Assembly: GCA_946406115.1 (NCBI GenBank)
Contig: OX291557.1
Location: forward strand, 17,392,501-17,456,500
Length of the DNA: 64,000 nt
Source of the DNA: Apoda limacodes
Taxonomy: Eukaryota > Arthropoda > Insecta > Lepidoptera > Limacodidae
Direction of reading: 5' to 3'
Every line of letters begins with the position of its first letter. The stretch's first letter is position 1. The notes beneath the pieces were generated by a model. It was not told where the DNA came from, ran no database searches, and saw only the letters and a list, made by a program, of their open reading frames with translations. Shown here one piece after another: positions 52,742 to 63,860 of this stretch. The position numbers and the translations under genes were made by a program.

Positions 52742-55700
52742 ATGACTTTTTTTTTATACCACTAAGGTGGCAAACAAGCTTACAGTCCGCCTGATGGTAA
52801 GCGGTCACCGTAGCCTATGGACGCTTGCAAAACCAGGGGTATCACTTGCGCGTTGCGGACCCTTCAGAAATCTAATTACTTCTTTCTTGAAGAACTCCAT
52901 ACTGTAGTCCTTGCACAAAACCTTGGCAGGGAGCTCATTCCACAACTTAAGCGTTCGCGGGAGGAAGTTTCTCTGAAACCGCACTGTACGCGATCATTTA
53001 GGTTCTAAAGTGTGAGAATGAATTCCCTGCCGATGGCGGGCGGTGCGATGGTAGAAAGTAGCCGTGGGCATCATTTCAAACAATTCCTCAGAACACAACC
53101 CATAGTACAAGCGGTAGAACACACACAGGGAAGCAAAGTCTCTCCTCAGACTTAAGGGCTCGACACCGCAAGTGAGTTTGGAATCGTCGACAATTCTCAC
53201 AGCCCGTCGTTGAACCGAGTCAAAAGTAACAAGCTTGTATCCGGGTGCACCCGCCCAGAGATGGCAGCAGTACTCCATATGGGGCCGAATTTGCGACTGG
53301 TAAAGTGCACCTTTTCCCCGACGTGAAGTACTGCTTCGCTCTGTTGAGTACACCAAGTTTTTTGGACGCCAGCTTCACCTTATCTTGTAAATGATCTCGG
53401 AACTGAACATCGCTTGCGATGTCGACACCAAGGATCGCAATGCTCTTGGAGATGGAGAGGGGAGTGTTCTGGAATTGTGGGACTACAGTGAATGGAGTTT
53501 ACTTAGCGGCGAACGCGCACACTTGTGTCTTTGAAGGGTTGAATCGGACCAAGTTTACCCGTCCCCAGTCAGAGACCTTGGACATTGTAGTCTCGATTTG
53601 AGAAACAAGTTCTCTGCGGTTTTCCTCCACAACAGAACGAAGGATGTTTTGCTCGACCCGTGTAAAAAACGTCTCCAGTACTGTCATCTGCATAGCAATG
53701 TATGTTGTTGATGTCCAACATGTCATTGATATGCAGTAGAAACAGCGTAGGAGACAGCACAGAGCCTTGCGGGACACCAGCATTAATGTCCATGCTATCA
53801 GAGCAACTACCGTCAACTACGGTTCGTATGCGTCTGCCGGACAAAAAGCTAGCCACCCATTTGCACAAACCCTCGGGCACTCCGTAAGATGGCAACTTCG
53901 ATAGAAGACCCCAGACCCGATCGAACGCTTTCGCTATGTCCAGGCTACATGCCAATGCCTCCCCCTGACTCTCAATGGCTAGTGCCCATCGGTGTGTGAG
54001 ATACACTAGAAGGTCGAGCGACCGTGGCGAAAGCCATATTGACGGTCACTGACCAGGTCATGTACTTCTAGGTATCTTAGAAGCTGTGTGTTGATCACAC
54101 GCTCCATCACCTTGGAGAGGAGAGAGGTAATAGCGATAGGCCTGTAATTCGATGGATCTGATCTATCGACCTTTGTGGGCACCGGGTGCACATTCGCAGT
54201 CTTCCATGAAGATGGAAATTGCCTAGTGTGGTGAGAAAGCGCGAAGAAGCGCGTGAGTACAGGACATAACTCAGGAGCACACTGCTTAAGCACCACTGCT
54301 GTTATACCGTCTGGCCCACTCGACTTATGAACGTCTAGAGAAAGCAACGCCCGCCGGACCTCCCGCTGCGTATGGAGTTTTCCGGCATGGTCATACCGCA
54401 CCACGGAATAGTAGGTGGTACAGCGCCTTCATCGTTCATGTTCGAGTTCGAGGCAAAGAGACTGCCTAGTAGATCGGCTTTCTCTTTAGCACTATGGGCC
54501 AAGTCACCATCGGTCTTTCGCACGGTAACGACGACTGGCAAAAATTCCTTTCGGCAGCTTTGGCAAGCGACCAGAAAGCACGACTCCCAGAAGGATAGCT
54601 CGCAAGTCGCCCACCTATTTTGCCAATGAATTGAAATTTTGCTCTGGCAGTTTCTTTCTTACTGAACCTCGAGGCAGCATTTAATTTGCGTTTTAACTCA
54701 GAAATATTCGGATCCTTATTATAACGAGCCGTGGTCCAAGCCTCATATGCAGTTTGCTTAAGAATTTTAGCTTTTCTGCAAGACCTATTAAACCATGGTC
54801 GTTTTTTGACGCCGGCAGCTACTCGCGGGTTAGGAATATAGCATTCCATACCAGCAAGGATTGTCTCAGTGACTGCGGCTGCGCAGACGTCAGGATCTTC
54901 TGAGTTAAAGCAGATCTGCCTCCACGGGTATGATGTGTAAAATTCTCGCAATCCATCCCAGTCTGCCGACTTATAGTGCCACACACGACGCCAATTAGTT
55001 GGCCCAGATGGATCGGGTTGTGAGCATGACATTTTAGTCCGAACGAGACAGTGGTCCGAGGAGCCAAGAGGCGAACCCAGTGAGACGGAGTATCCGTCCG
55101 GACGAGTAGTCAGCAGAAGGTCCAGTAAGAAGCTCGTATGTTCCTCTATATCTGGTATTCTCGTTGGAGAAAGTACCAGCTGAGAGAATCCATAGGTCAG
55201 AGCAAATTCATGAGCAGATATCCCAGCATAGTTATTGGTTCGAGAACTGAGCCACTCCCGATGGTGGGCGTTAAAGTCTCCCAAAATAACTAGTTCTGCT
55301 GTGGGATATTGCTATAGAACTTTGTCAGTCGACAAACTCAGGTGCGTGAAGAGTCGAGTTACGTCCGTGTCACTGCTATGAGACCTGTATAGGCACGCAT
55401 AGATACGAGTGTGTCCACCGTAATCTACTCGCACCCACAATATCGACAGGTCCCTGTCTTCAAGGCTATGAAGGCGGCGACAGCAGATATCCTCCCGGAC
55501 GAGCATACATACACCGGCACGACTTATAAAATTGTGTTCGAGTTTGTAGCCGGGATAGTGAAGGTATGATGTGTCGGCCGGGCAGGATATCTGCGTTTCC
55601 GTTACAAAAAAAATGGTCGCCTGCGCAGTCTCGAGATGGTGGTGGACTGCGTTAAGATTTGCGTCAATACCCCTGATGTTGCAAAAATCCACATTATATG

Positions 55701-56332
55701 TGGATGGAGTAGCCGTTGTACAAACTCTTTTCTTTTTCGTTCTCATGGCCATTATATATAAAAAAAGTAACTAAGACTAAGGGTGAGGATTCACTGCACA
55801 GACAGCTTAGAGGACAAAAGGTGCGGTTCTAAGACTGCCGAAGCTTGCCACAGATGATACGGTTGCTGGCACGGCAGGCGGAAGGGGCCCTGATCCCCCT
55901 CTGTTGTAGTAGCCGGGTCCTTCTCCGGCACGACTACCACTTCAGATACTTTACACAGGCTGGCGGATCAGCCTCCCAGGGCGGAGATTATGTGATCCCT
56001 TGGTTCAGGATCCCGTTCAACCTACGGGCGGCCAGCAGTCAGCCGTTTCATTAGGTCTCCCTGACCGTCGAACCAGCACGCCGCGTCTACGCTGAGCATG
56101 ACAGCAACAAGTAACACCAGTCCTCCGCTGTCCGCGTAGCGAATCCTCAAAGAGCTCTGGCAACCTTACTCACCGCCAGGAACACAACACTACTCAATGT
56201 TAGTGTTATTATGGCCGCGGTTTTCTGTAATGTGGAATAAGAGGTACTTGCCCAGTTCGGGCCGCTCATTCGAGCAAGTTCTCACTATGCCCTGCTTTAG
56301 TTGTTCGGGTGGCTTATTCGAGCGAGTACTTG
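52742..56332 (-). mobile_element. LINE-A, most complete copy, inserted in the BEL/Pao gag
   Basis: About 3.6 kb: 5' untranslated region 56,332-55,753, a single ORF region 55,752-52,810 with frameshifts, and a 3' tail ending in a 9-T run at 52,747 (poly(A) on the minus strand). CAGTGC lies at both junctions (52,736-52,741 and 56,333-56,338), within a longer imperfect duplication. The 5' region has two near copies of a unit reading TCGAGCAAGT/TCGAGCGAGT with GTTCGGG, around 56,240-56,330, as in LINEs with tandem promoter monomers. No separate ORF1 protein is visible upstream. Confidence 0.85.
52810..55752 (-). pseudogene. LINE-A ORF: endonuclease plus reverse transcriptase, frameshifted
   Basis: Blocks in order on the minus strand: MAMRTKKKRVCTTATPSTYN; VDFCNIRGIDANLNAVHHHL; TETQISCPADTS; AELVILGDFNAHHREW-type endonuclease motif; GSSDHCLV; then HKSSGPDGITAVVLKQCAPE, NYRPIAITSLLSKVMERVIN, DRQYGFRHGRST, SLDIAKAFDRVWG, GVPQGSVLSPTLFLLHINDM and HCYADDSTGD (catalytic YADD), SKVSDWGRVNLVRFNPSKTQ, then QSQIRPHMEYCCHLW and EELFEMMPTATFYHRTA to the end. 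The product nicks target DNA and copies its own RNA into it. At least five frame breaks (near 55,300, 54,405, 54,006, 53,650, 53,400) inactivate it. The family belongs to the Jockey/CR1 superfamily; the clade is uncertain. Confidence 0.9.
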
Positions 56333-56338
56333 CAGTGC

Positions 56339-57108
56339 CCTACCTTTCTCATAAAAGTGACGCAGTCTACTTAAATTTTCCACTGCCGTATGAGATGATT
56401 CAGTGTCATAATACGTTTTCTTAAACAAGAGCCACTCACTGAGGCTCCATTAAACATAGGTTACTCAATAAAATGGTTTTACTACGTTTTTAGCAAAGTT
56501 AGTGATAATATTAGCTAAATGTGTTATTTCGCTTACCGATTGTGATGAATTATTACCCATATCAGCTATGCAGATAGCAGATGATCCAAATGTTACACCA
56601 TAACATTTGGCTCCTGCATGACATTTGTCAATGCTGGTGCACGAGACACTTCCACTCACGGAGTGCAATGTGCGGATGCATATACGTTCTGCATGCAGGT
56701 ATAGGTCTAAGTCCGGAATTCTTGATACAGGTAGACCAGTTCTCAATTCTGTTTCCTTGCAAATATTGTGCTGGACTTTGTCAGGTTGGATTGTCGGTTC
56801 ATCCTCGATGGAAAAGCGAGACGCAGAAGTATTCTCCACCCAATTGAAGTACGATTTCTCGACATTTCTTCTTCTGCTTCGATGTCTGCTATTTCCGCTT
56901 CAAATGATGCTTAAGCAGCTTCTTTTTCCGCGGCAATGCATTTTAGTTGCAGGTTTGCTGGATCCCGTTTCAACCGGGCCTCCACCGCTATACGCCGTGC
57001 GGTACTTGCTTTTGAGCTTATTCTAGCAGGTTTTGAGTCCGGGCTGGATGCCTTTTCTTTCGATTTATAGACAAGAGCTTCCCTTGCTGCCTGCGATCGA
57101 CTGATCAT
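56339..57108 (-). pseudogene. BEL/Pao gag-like N-terminal region
   Basis: The frame starts MISRSQAAREALVYKSKEKA with a Lys/Ala-rich, coiled-coil-like segment (ARRIAVEARLKRDPANLQLK). After a break it continues with FSIEDEPTIQPDKVQHNICK and others. Beyond a stop at 56,465 come EWLLFKKTYYDTESSHTAVE and NLSRLRHFYEKGRAL, the WLxFKxxYxxT...ENLxRLR block of Pao-type gag. It is cut there by LINE-A. The coding is damaged by two stops and a frameshift. Confidence 0.7.
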
Positions 57109-57179
57109 AATTTACCGCTGATGAATTTTTGAAGTCGAAAAATTACAAAAACAATGTAATTAAAAAAACCAAAAACAAT

Positions 57180-57194
57180 GGCTCTAAAGGACCA
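57180..57194 (-). promoter_or_regulatory. Primer-binding-site candidate of the LTR element
   Basis: TGGTCCTTTAGAGCC on the minus strand begins one base inside the 5' LTR, the position where a tRNA 3' end (…CCA) would pair. The tRNA is not identified. Confidence 0.5.
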
Positions 57195-57195
57195 T

Positions 57196-57871
57196 TGTGA
57201 AGGACAGCAAAAGAAATTCTAAATAATAGTTATTTAGTCGATATATTTCTAGCTTCTGCCAGCGGCTTCGCCCGCCCTAAATTTCGTTATCGGCGTAGGT
57301 TCTTATGGCAACTTCTCAATTATAGAAAAAAAACAAACAATCAAATTCTTCCCCTGTAATGGCATAATACATTCGTGTTTGTGAATCCATGGAAATACAA
57401 CAAACAAAATTTCAACCCAATCGGTCAAGCCGTTTAGTAGTTGACATTCCGACAGCAGCGCCACCTACCGGGTTTGATTGTGTTTTTAAATCATCCAGGA
57501 AACCATCAAAATACCCATATAAAATATCAACCAAATCGGTTCAGCCGTTTAGAAGTTATGTGAAAAAGAAAAGTACGGAAGGATAATTCTTACTACCCGT
57601 TGTCCTATTACCCGTTTTCCCGTAGGAATGAAGCATTTTCCTGCGGTAAAAAGTAGCCTATGTTCAGTAGTTTCGGAACCTATTCAATACAAACAAACAA
57701 TCAAATCTTTTCCCTTTATAATATTAGTATAGATATACTTTCGTACAAATCTATGTAGTTACAATTATTTTTCCAGTTTTTTACAAAGATGTCAAAGTCA
57801 ATTATTATCAAAAATAAGAATTAAAAAGTTACTGTTAACAGCCAGTACTTCGACTTACGTCTGTCGCCACA
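57196..57871 (-). repeat. BEL/Pao 5' LTR, interrupted
   Basis: Matches 51,639-51,835 in two parts separated by 486 bp (57,248-57,733). The differences between the LTRs (for example GGATAG/GGACAG, TGTCGGCC/TGTCGCC) show it is not a very recent insertion. Confidence 0.8.
57248..57733 (-). mobile_element. Helitron-like short repeat inside the LTR
   Basis: On the minus strand it starts TCTATACTAATATTATAAAG and ends GCGGGCGAAGCCGCTGGCAG then AAGCTAG. Repeated ATCGGTTCAGCCGTTTAG-type blocks occur on the plus strand. It inserted after the LTR element, so this repeat family was active late. Confidence 0.68.
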
Positions 57872-58114
57872 TTTATGGACCCAATAATTATAAAAAAACT
57901 ATCTACCCTACTCTTATTTTTTATACATATAGACCAGCCGAGTATAGTATTTGTTAATAAATTAACCATTTGATTTTATTAATCTCATCTACCAGATGTA
58001 TTTGTAATAAAGCAGAAATTTTAAAACATCGAGTTTTCTTAAAAATTTCGAAATATCTCGACATACTCGAGAATTCCTGGTCGAGAATTCTCGTGCTTCA
58101 ATAAGCATAAGAAA

Positions 58115-58760
58115 CTGTAATCTGCCTAGCAATATGTATGTTATTGATGGACATCATGTCATTGATAAGCAGGAAAAATTAGGAAGGAGACAGCACTGAG
58201 CCTTGCATTAATGTCCATGCTCTCAAAACAACTACGAATCGTATGCGTGTGCAGGACAAAACGCTAGCCACCCATTTGCACAAACCTTCGGGCACTCCGT
58301 AAGATGGCAACTTCGACAGAAGACTCCAGTGCCAGAACCTATCAAACACCTTCGCTACGTCCAGGCAACATGCCAATGCCTCCTTCTAACTCTCAATCGC
58401 TAGTGCCCATCGGTGTGTGAGATACACTGAACGGTCACCAGTCGAGTGACCGTTGCGAGTGCCATATTGACGGTTACTGACCAGTTCGTGTTTATTAGGT
58501 ATCTTATCAATCTGTGTGTTGATCACGCGGAGAGGAGAGAGGTAAAAGCGTTAGGACTGTCATTCAATAAATCTCGTCTATCACCCTTTTGGAGCACCGG
58601 GTGCACATTCGCAGTTTTCTATAAAGCTGGAAATTGCCGAGTGTAGTAGGAAAGCGCTAAGAGGCATGTGAGTTAGGAGCACACTGTTGTATACCGACTG
58701 GCCGACTCGGCTTATGAACGTTTGGAGAAAGCAACGCCCGACGGACCTGCCACTGTGTTA
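58115..58760 (-). pseudogene. LINE-A fragment, heavily decayed reverse transcriptase
   Basis: The minus strand shows LDVAKVFDRFWH, SKLPSYGVPEGLCKWVASVL and a GSVLSPS block, and upstream recognisable pieces of the SSGPDG and GFRHG regions at DNA level. Many small deletions remove the reading frame. It is an old copy. Confidence 0.78.
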
Positions 58761-61719
58761 GTCGTGGGATGTTTAAAAGAAAAAAAAATTAGGAATTATT
58801 AATTATTTTAACTGAAAATTTGGTAATTCCAAATTGATTTGACTTGAATTGACAATTGAAAATCCAGTCCAATTGACTTGAGCCTACCTCTTTTTTTTGC
58901 ACTGAGAATAACCTAATGTCTAGCCAGTTTTTTAAAATCAAAGAAATCTGTATGTGTTAGGACCGAAAGTACCGTGTTCTATTCTTGCTTATCTCAGTAT
59001 CGGAATAAGATGAACTGATATGAACACATCTCTAGATTGTTTGACAGCGTAGCTTATTGCACTGAGGGCAGAATCACTTGCACTTTGGCCATGATTTTGT
59101 ACGGAAAATCGCATAGTGATGGAAGAATTAGCCAGGATATACATCTATGCTGTAGCAACAATCGAATTACGGTTTTGCCCACCGCATCCATCTGCAAAGA
59201 GATGAATGCACTAGTAGCCCATTTTGTCTCTTTCTCTGAGAAAAATATTTAAGGCAGTAAGTAGATATCTCTGATGCTCCCCTTCAACTTTTAGCTTGCG
59301 TATTTATTGATGTAATTTAGATTAAGGCGTGAGTGTAAAAAAAAAGAAAAATTCATTCACTATTTTGGTTTATACTAAAAGACGTATTCAGTTACGACGA
59401 TTTTTAACAAATTGTTACTAAAAATTCTGACTATATAGAATATATATAGACTATATAAAGATCGAATCGTCTGTAAAAGTGGACCCACAATAAATAAGTC
59501 AGTTACGCCAAAATTTTCATGTGTCATTTAGTAAGATCAACTACACGGTTTTGGTAAGTTTGTTAAACAATCAAACAAACAAACAGACAAAAAAATCAAA
59601 ACAGCACATACCTATATAAAAAATGCCATTTTGGGTGGGTACCTTTAATGTAAAGACATTATGCAAAGAAATTGAACACTTTACATATTATGGTGGAAAG
59701 ACTTCTTTCACATCGCATAGAATACAACGGTAACCAAAAGTTAATTCCTAGTTAAGTTGTTATAATGTTGCCAACTTTGGTAGGGATCTACATGCGTATT
59801 GTGGCTAAAGGTCAGATACGGTTTGAAAAATCGTACGCGCGTCAAAATTAATATAAACATTAAAAAAATCGCACATCTTTTATGGCCGTTGGCACCTTAG
59901 TACGCTTTTTATAGAAAAATTGACAATTCTACTAGCTCTTTTTACCTAACATATTTCTAGTGAGAATTTATTTACAGAAATATATTGCTTATATATTGTA
60001 TAAACGACAATACTTGCAAAGTTATACGAGCAAACATAAAGGCTGAAAGAGAGAAGGATCATGCTTCAATAAATAGTCATTCGACGAGGCGAATGTTGAA
60101 ATTCAATTGGATTAATACCCTGCCCCGTATTTATTATTCGAAACTGTACTATTATATTTATCCAGTGACTGTTACAATTCGTACATTGTAAATATGAAAT
60201 GCTCTCAGTTTCCATTTATAAGGTTTTCTCTAATGCTGACTTCTATTTGCTTCTATTTCTATTTACACATGATTGCACAAAAATAGGTCTTTGGTCGCTA
60301 ACGCGTTTCGATTTCATTTTGTGTCCAGAGTAGCAGACGTTCAAGCATGGCGTGTACCAACGAGTCCTATTCTTAAATTCACAAGTCCATTGACAAATGA
60401 CAAAAAAATCGTCAGGAAATCTGTATACGTCAAAAAAAGTCGTATATGAAGTCCACAATCCGCACTGGGCCCGCAAAATACTAATTATCTATGCGGTGTT
60501 TTAATTCTATTCTATCACTAAAATTTGTAAAAGTGTAGATACAGAAAACATACAACCCACACATACATAATCATAAATTGTAAAAATGGCTGTTTTTCAG
60601 GTCGCTAAATAAATAGGAAATAAACAAACCATTACAAATATATTGCGCTGTTCGTTTCGCTACGTTATTTCCCCAGCGCTTCCTAAACATTGTATTTAGC
60701 TTGTCACGTAAAAAATCTAATTTCACGCAGGACCACGAGAGAATTCATGATTTCCTATATAGGACACGATTGTAAACATAAAAAAGTCATGGCGGTAGTA
60801 ATTTTCATAGAACGTTATGGTTACACCTACGCGTTTTACGTTAAGGCTACAAAACTTTTCTGTTATTGTTACTTTATTGAATCAAGAACTTTTATTGTTA
60901 TTTGATATGTTTCTGTATATCCTGACATGATATTAGCACACTCTTTCTTTATTTGATAATTTTTTATTACTACAGGACGCCGGCGGTTGCGCTACCATTG
61001 TGTATTTTAGATGTTTCTTCGTCTGTCTGCCTGTCAAGGTACACAGTTGAATTAATCTTCTATATAAATAAAAATTAATGTGGTTTATACCACCAAAGGC
61101 AATGCTTTAGCAAAATTTAAAACGAATAGTGCAAAGATTTCTTTGCCAAAACTTTTAAAAAAAAGTGAAAAGTAAATTTAGGTAGATATAGCAAAAAAAT
61201 CAAATTCGAGTCGTAATAGTGTCGGTCCAAACTCTGAATTGATTTTTAGATTTATTTGTCTTTTAATTGGGCCATTCGTGAAGGACCTATGTAGTAACAA
61301 CAAAAAAACTTTAGTTGAATTTACCTGATTACTTGCAAAAATTGCTAAACAAATAGGTTGATATAGGTCCTACTTAAGAAGTTGTCGTATATAAATCAAA
61401 ATGGTTGAAAATGTATAGGTCGATCAAAAGTACTTTAATATCAACAACTACCTCTAGTCTTGTGTTTTCCACTAAACTAGTTATTAGTTTTGTGTATTCT
61501 ACTATATTATTTTTATTTATATTTATGTGTTTTATTTTTGAAAGATGTTTTAAATATTACACTGTTGTGTTCACAAACTTATTATACAAGAATACCCTGT
61601 ATTAATTACTAGGTACTGCGAGAGATCAAAAGTGAATTGATACCTTTTGTGATGGACGGAAACTTGTGTCGTCCCTGAGGCACCAGATCTATTGTTCTAA
61701 AGTAGAGTTTGATTTCTTC
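58761..61719. other. Long stretch with no recognised feature
   Basis: About 3 kb of AT-rich sequence. Scattered frames of 60-77 codons exist. The longest on the minus strand (60,243-60,476; contains FFVICQWTCEFKNRTRWYTP) has five Cys but no family that I recognise. (CAAA)n-like words near 59,570 suggest a decayed Helitron-like repeat. No evidence for a host gene. Confidence 0.4.
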
Positions 61720-61721
61720 GT

Positions 61722-61860
61722 GGCTCAGTTGGTACAGAGGCTGCCTGCTTTGCAGATGCCGCGTATTTGATCCCCGCAAAGGCACATGTTCATGTGATAA
61801 ATATTTGTACTTACGTAATTCAGTACTCAGAAGGTCATTGACCGAGATAGCTGAAAGAAC
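61722..61860 (+). mobile_element. tRNA-Ala-like SINE
   Basis: TCGTGGCTCAGTTGGTACAG (A box), GCCTGCTTTGCAGATGCC (an anticodon arm with TGC, as in tRNA-Ala) and GTATTTGATCCCCGC (B box region) occur in correct order and near-tRNA spacing. ATGTTCATGTGATAAATATT follows, a body typical of lepidopteran SINEs. The acceptor stem is not paired, so it is a SINE head. Confidence 0.7.
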
Positions 61861-62218
61861 GTAGAAGAACAAAAACTACTTTTATCCCCATCAATAGTTG
61901 CCATGGCAATATTTTTTCTACGGGTGAAACCGCAGGGTTCGTCTTGTGACTTATATACCAACATATACAAAGATTCGAGCATAGCAACACCGCTGTTGTA
62001 AACGTAGTTATTATATAACGATGTCATTAAATTTTGTTGTCTACAGGCAGTTAATTGGATTATTTCAGTACTTCTTCTAATTATGTGACGCTTGAGTCAT
62101 CTGAAATGGAATTACAAGTTACAATTAGATTATTTCTCATAAATTTATGACAAGTAGCTAGGAACTTATGTTTTGTTTTGCCAGATGCCGAATAAATGTG
62201 ACATCGGAAAACCAACTA
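61861..62218. other. No gene; possible Helitron-like repeat remnant
   Basis: CTACGGGTGAAACCGCAGGG TTCGTCT near 61,920 resembles the host repeat seen at 29,050 and 29,720. The rest is unassigned. Confidence 0.4.
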
Positions 62219-63070
62219 TCTATATATATATAAAAATGCATCTCTATTTCCCTTGGTCACGCCATCACGCGTGAACGGCAAGACCGATTTCGCTAATTCT
62301 TTTTCTGTTGTGTTTGTCGGACTCGCGCACTAAGGAAAACTCGAAGACAGCTGGACCAATTCGGGAAATTTTTTTTTGTTCGTGTTTGTTAGTGTTAGGG
62401 CAAGGTTGTTATGAAGGAAAAACAGTCAAGTGCGAGTCGGACTCGCGTACTAAGGAAAACTCGAAGACGGCTGGACCAATTCGGGTAATTTTTTATTGTC
62501 GTGTTTGTTAGTGTTAGGGCAAGGCTGTTATGAAGGAAAAAAACGGTCAAGTGCGAGTCGGACTCGCGCACTAAGAAAAACTCGAAGATGGCTGGACCAA
62601 TTCGGGTAATTTCTTTTTTTTGTGTTTGTTAGTGTTAGAGCAAGGTTTTTATGAAAGAAAAAAAAGGTCAAGTGCGAGTAGGACTCGCGCACTAAGGTTA
62701 AACCGATTTTAATGAAATTTTGGTAAGTTGTTATGCACACGCCGGGGAAGGTTTCTGAAAAAGAAAAAAGGGTCAAGTGCGAGATGGACAAGGTCAAGTG
62801 TGAGTCGGACTCGCGCAATGATGGTAAACCGATTACAATGAAATTTTAGTAAGTTTTTATGCACATGCCAGGGAAGGTTTCTGAATTAGTACAACCCATT
62901 CACAATAGGTTGGTGCGGCAGTTGTTTAAAAAAAAATCACGTTCACCGGGTCAGCTAGGTATCTAATAGAAATCCACGCGGATGTAGCTACCTACCTACC
63001 CTATGTTGTAACAGATGACGCTATAGTGCATCAACTTTACAGGCAGAATAAAGTCTGCCGGTCCAGCTAG
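62219..63070 (+). mobile_element. Non-autonomous Helitron with internal tandem repeats, second copy
   Basis: It starts TCTATATATATATAAAAATG after an A and ends with the hairpin GGCAGA-ATAAAG-TCTGCC, seven bases (GGTCCAG), then CTAG before T. This is the same end structure as 47,463-48,841. It is 852 bp and codes for nothing; the 67-codon frame at 62,308 just reads the tandem units (SDSRTKENSKTAGPIR twice). Confidence 0.85.
62318..62870. repeat. Tandem repeat inside the Helitron, unit about 120 bp
   Basis: Three units of about 119-121 bp carry GACTCGCGCACTAAGGAAAA, CTCGAAGA, GGCTGGACCAATTCGGG and GTGTTTGTTAGTGTTAGGGC. Then two units of a second type carry TAAACCGATT, ATGAAATTTTGGTAAG and GGGAAGGTTTCTGA. 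Each ends GTCAAGTGCGAGTCGGACTC, a word shared with other lepidopteran repeats. Confidence 0.85.
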
Positions 63071-63276
63071 TTAGGTATAAAATATAATTTTTGAATGCTT
63101 ATATAATCTAAGGAACTATGTGGCTGTCGGATTTGTAAAAATAGTTACGTGTAAGCTGTCTTTTTTATAAGGAAGGTTATAACGTAACGTAAAACAGACG
63201 GTACGACCTTGCTCTCAACTTATTGTATAGCTAAGTACAAGCTAAAATACAAGACAAAATAAACACCGAAGGGCAC
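63071..63276. other. No gene recognised
   Basis: AT-rich spacer; nothing recognised. Confidence 0.4.
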
Positions 63277-63860
63277 TAACCATTGAGAGTCAGGGGGAGG
63301 CATTGGCATGTAGCTTGGACTTAGCGAAGGCGTTCGCTCGGGTCTGGCAACTGGGCCTCCTGTCGAAGTTGCCATCTTAGCATAAACATTGATGCTGGCG
63401 ACCCGCAAGGCTCTGTACTGTCTCCAACGCTGTTTCTCTTGCATGTTAATGACATGTTGTCCATCAATAACATACATTGCCATGCAGATTATAGTACTGG
63501 AGACGCTTATTACACGGGCCGTGCAAACGTCCCTCGTTCCCTTGTGGAGGTAACACGCGGAGAACTTGTGTCTCAAATCAAGACCACTCTGTCTAAGGGC
63601 TATGACTGGAAATGGGAAAACTTGGTCTGATTCATCCCTACAAAAACACAAGTCCGGGCGTTCACCGCTAAGAAAACCCCATTCACTGTGGTCCTACAAT
63701 TCCTGAACACTCCCCTTTTACCATCTCCAAGAGCATTGGGATCGTTAGATCGTTGGAGATGGATCGACATCTCCAACGATCTTCAGTTCTGAGATCATTT
63801 ACTGGACAAGGTGAAGCTGCCGTCCAAAAAGCTTGATGTACTCAACGGAGCGAATCACTT
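63277..63860 (+). pseudogene. LINE-A reverse transcriptase fragment with mutated active site
   Basis: Blocks: SLDLAKAFARVWQ (family: SLDIAKAFDRVW), a deletion, GDPQGSVLSPTLFLLHVNDM, then HCHADYSTGDAYYTGRA, where the family reads HCYADDSTGD. The catalytic YADD is therefore HADY. SKGYDWKWENLV and, after frameshifts, the DNA equivalent of KLDVLNGA follow. It ends without tail near 63,860. Confidence 0.83.

Larger units (their letters stand above)
51639..57871 (-). mobile_element. BEL/Pao-type LTR retrotransposon, nested and rearranged
   Basis: Read on the minus strand: 5' LTR 57,871-57,196, a primer-binding-like TGGTCCTTTAGAGCC one base after it, gag-like coding 57,108-56,339, a LINE-A insertion, more gag, an inverted LTR copy, an integrase-end (DUF5641-like) piece, a purine-rich tract ACGGAGAGGGCAA, and the 3' LTR 51,835-51,639. 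Both LTRs run TG...CA. Protease, reverse transcriptase and RNase H are missing. Copy A has the empty site (CTGGTATGGACCC); flanks GGTAC and TTTAT may be a decayed 5-bp duplication. The element is dead. Confidence 0.8.
40671..57930 (+). repeat. Duplicated segment, copy B, expanded by insertions
   Basis: Direct counterpart of 24,540-30,782. The collinear parts are about 40,671-43,562, 45,771-46,461, 46,880-47,462, 48,842-49,900, 51,239-51,638 and 57,872-57,930. Between them are insertions absent from copy A, described separately. Intervals of B not otherwise listed are non-coding sequence shared with A. Copy B is nearly three times as long as A because of these insertions. Confidence 0.9.

Noticed and set aside
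52742..56332. Active, full-length LINE-A
   Set aside because: At least five frame breaks in the ORF and a short 3' A run; only the palm motifs are preserved.
58761..61719. Frame at 60,243-60,476 with five cysteines as a small secreted or receptor protein
   Set aside because: No signal peptide, no conserved spacing that I recognise, no partner exons, and the length is within chance expectation.
61722..61800. Functional tRNA-Ala gene
   Set aside because: The acceptor stem is unpaired and a SINE-type body follows directly.
62308..62511. Repetitive protein SDSRTKENSKTAGPIR as a coding gene
   Set aside because: It is a translation of the Helitron's tandem DNA units; the frame is lost in later units.
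62318..62870. CRISPR array
   Set aside because: Whole 120-bp units repeat without unique spacers, inside a Helitron of a eukaryotic genome.
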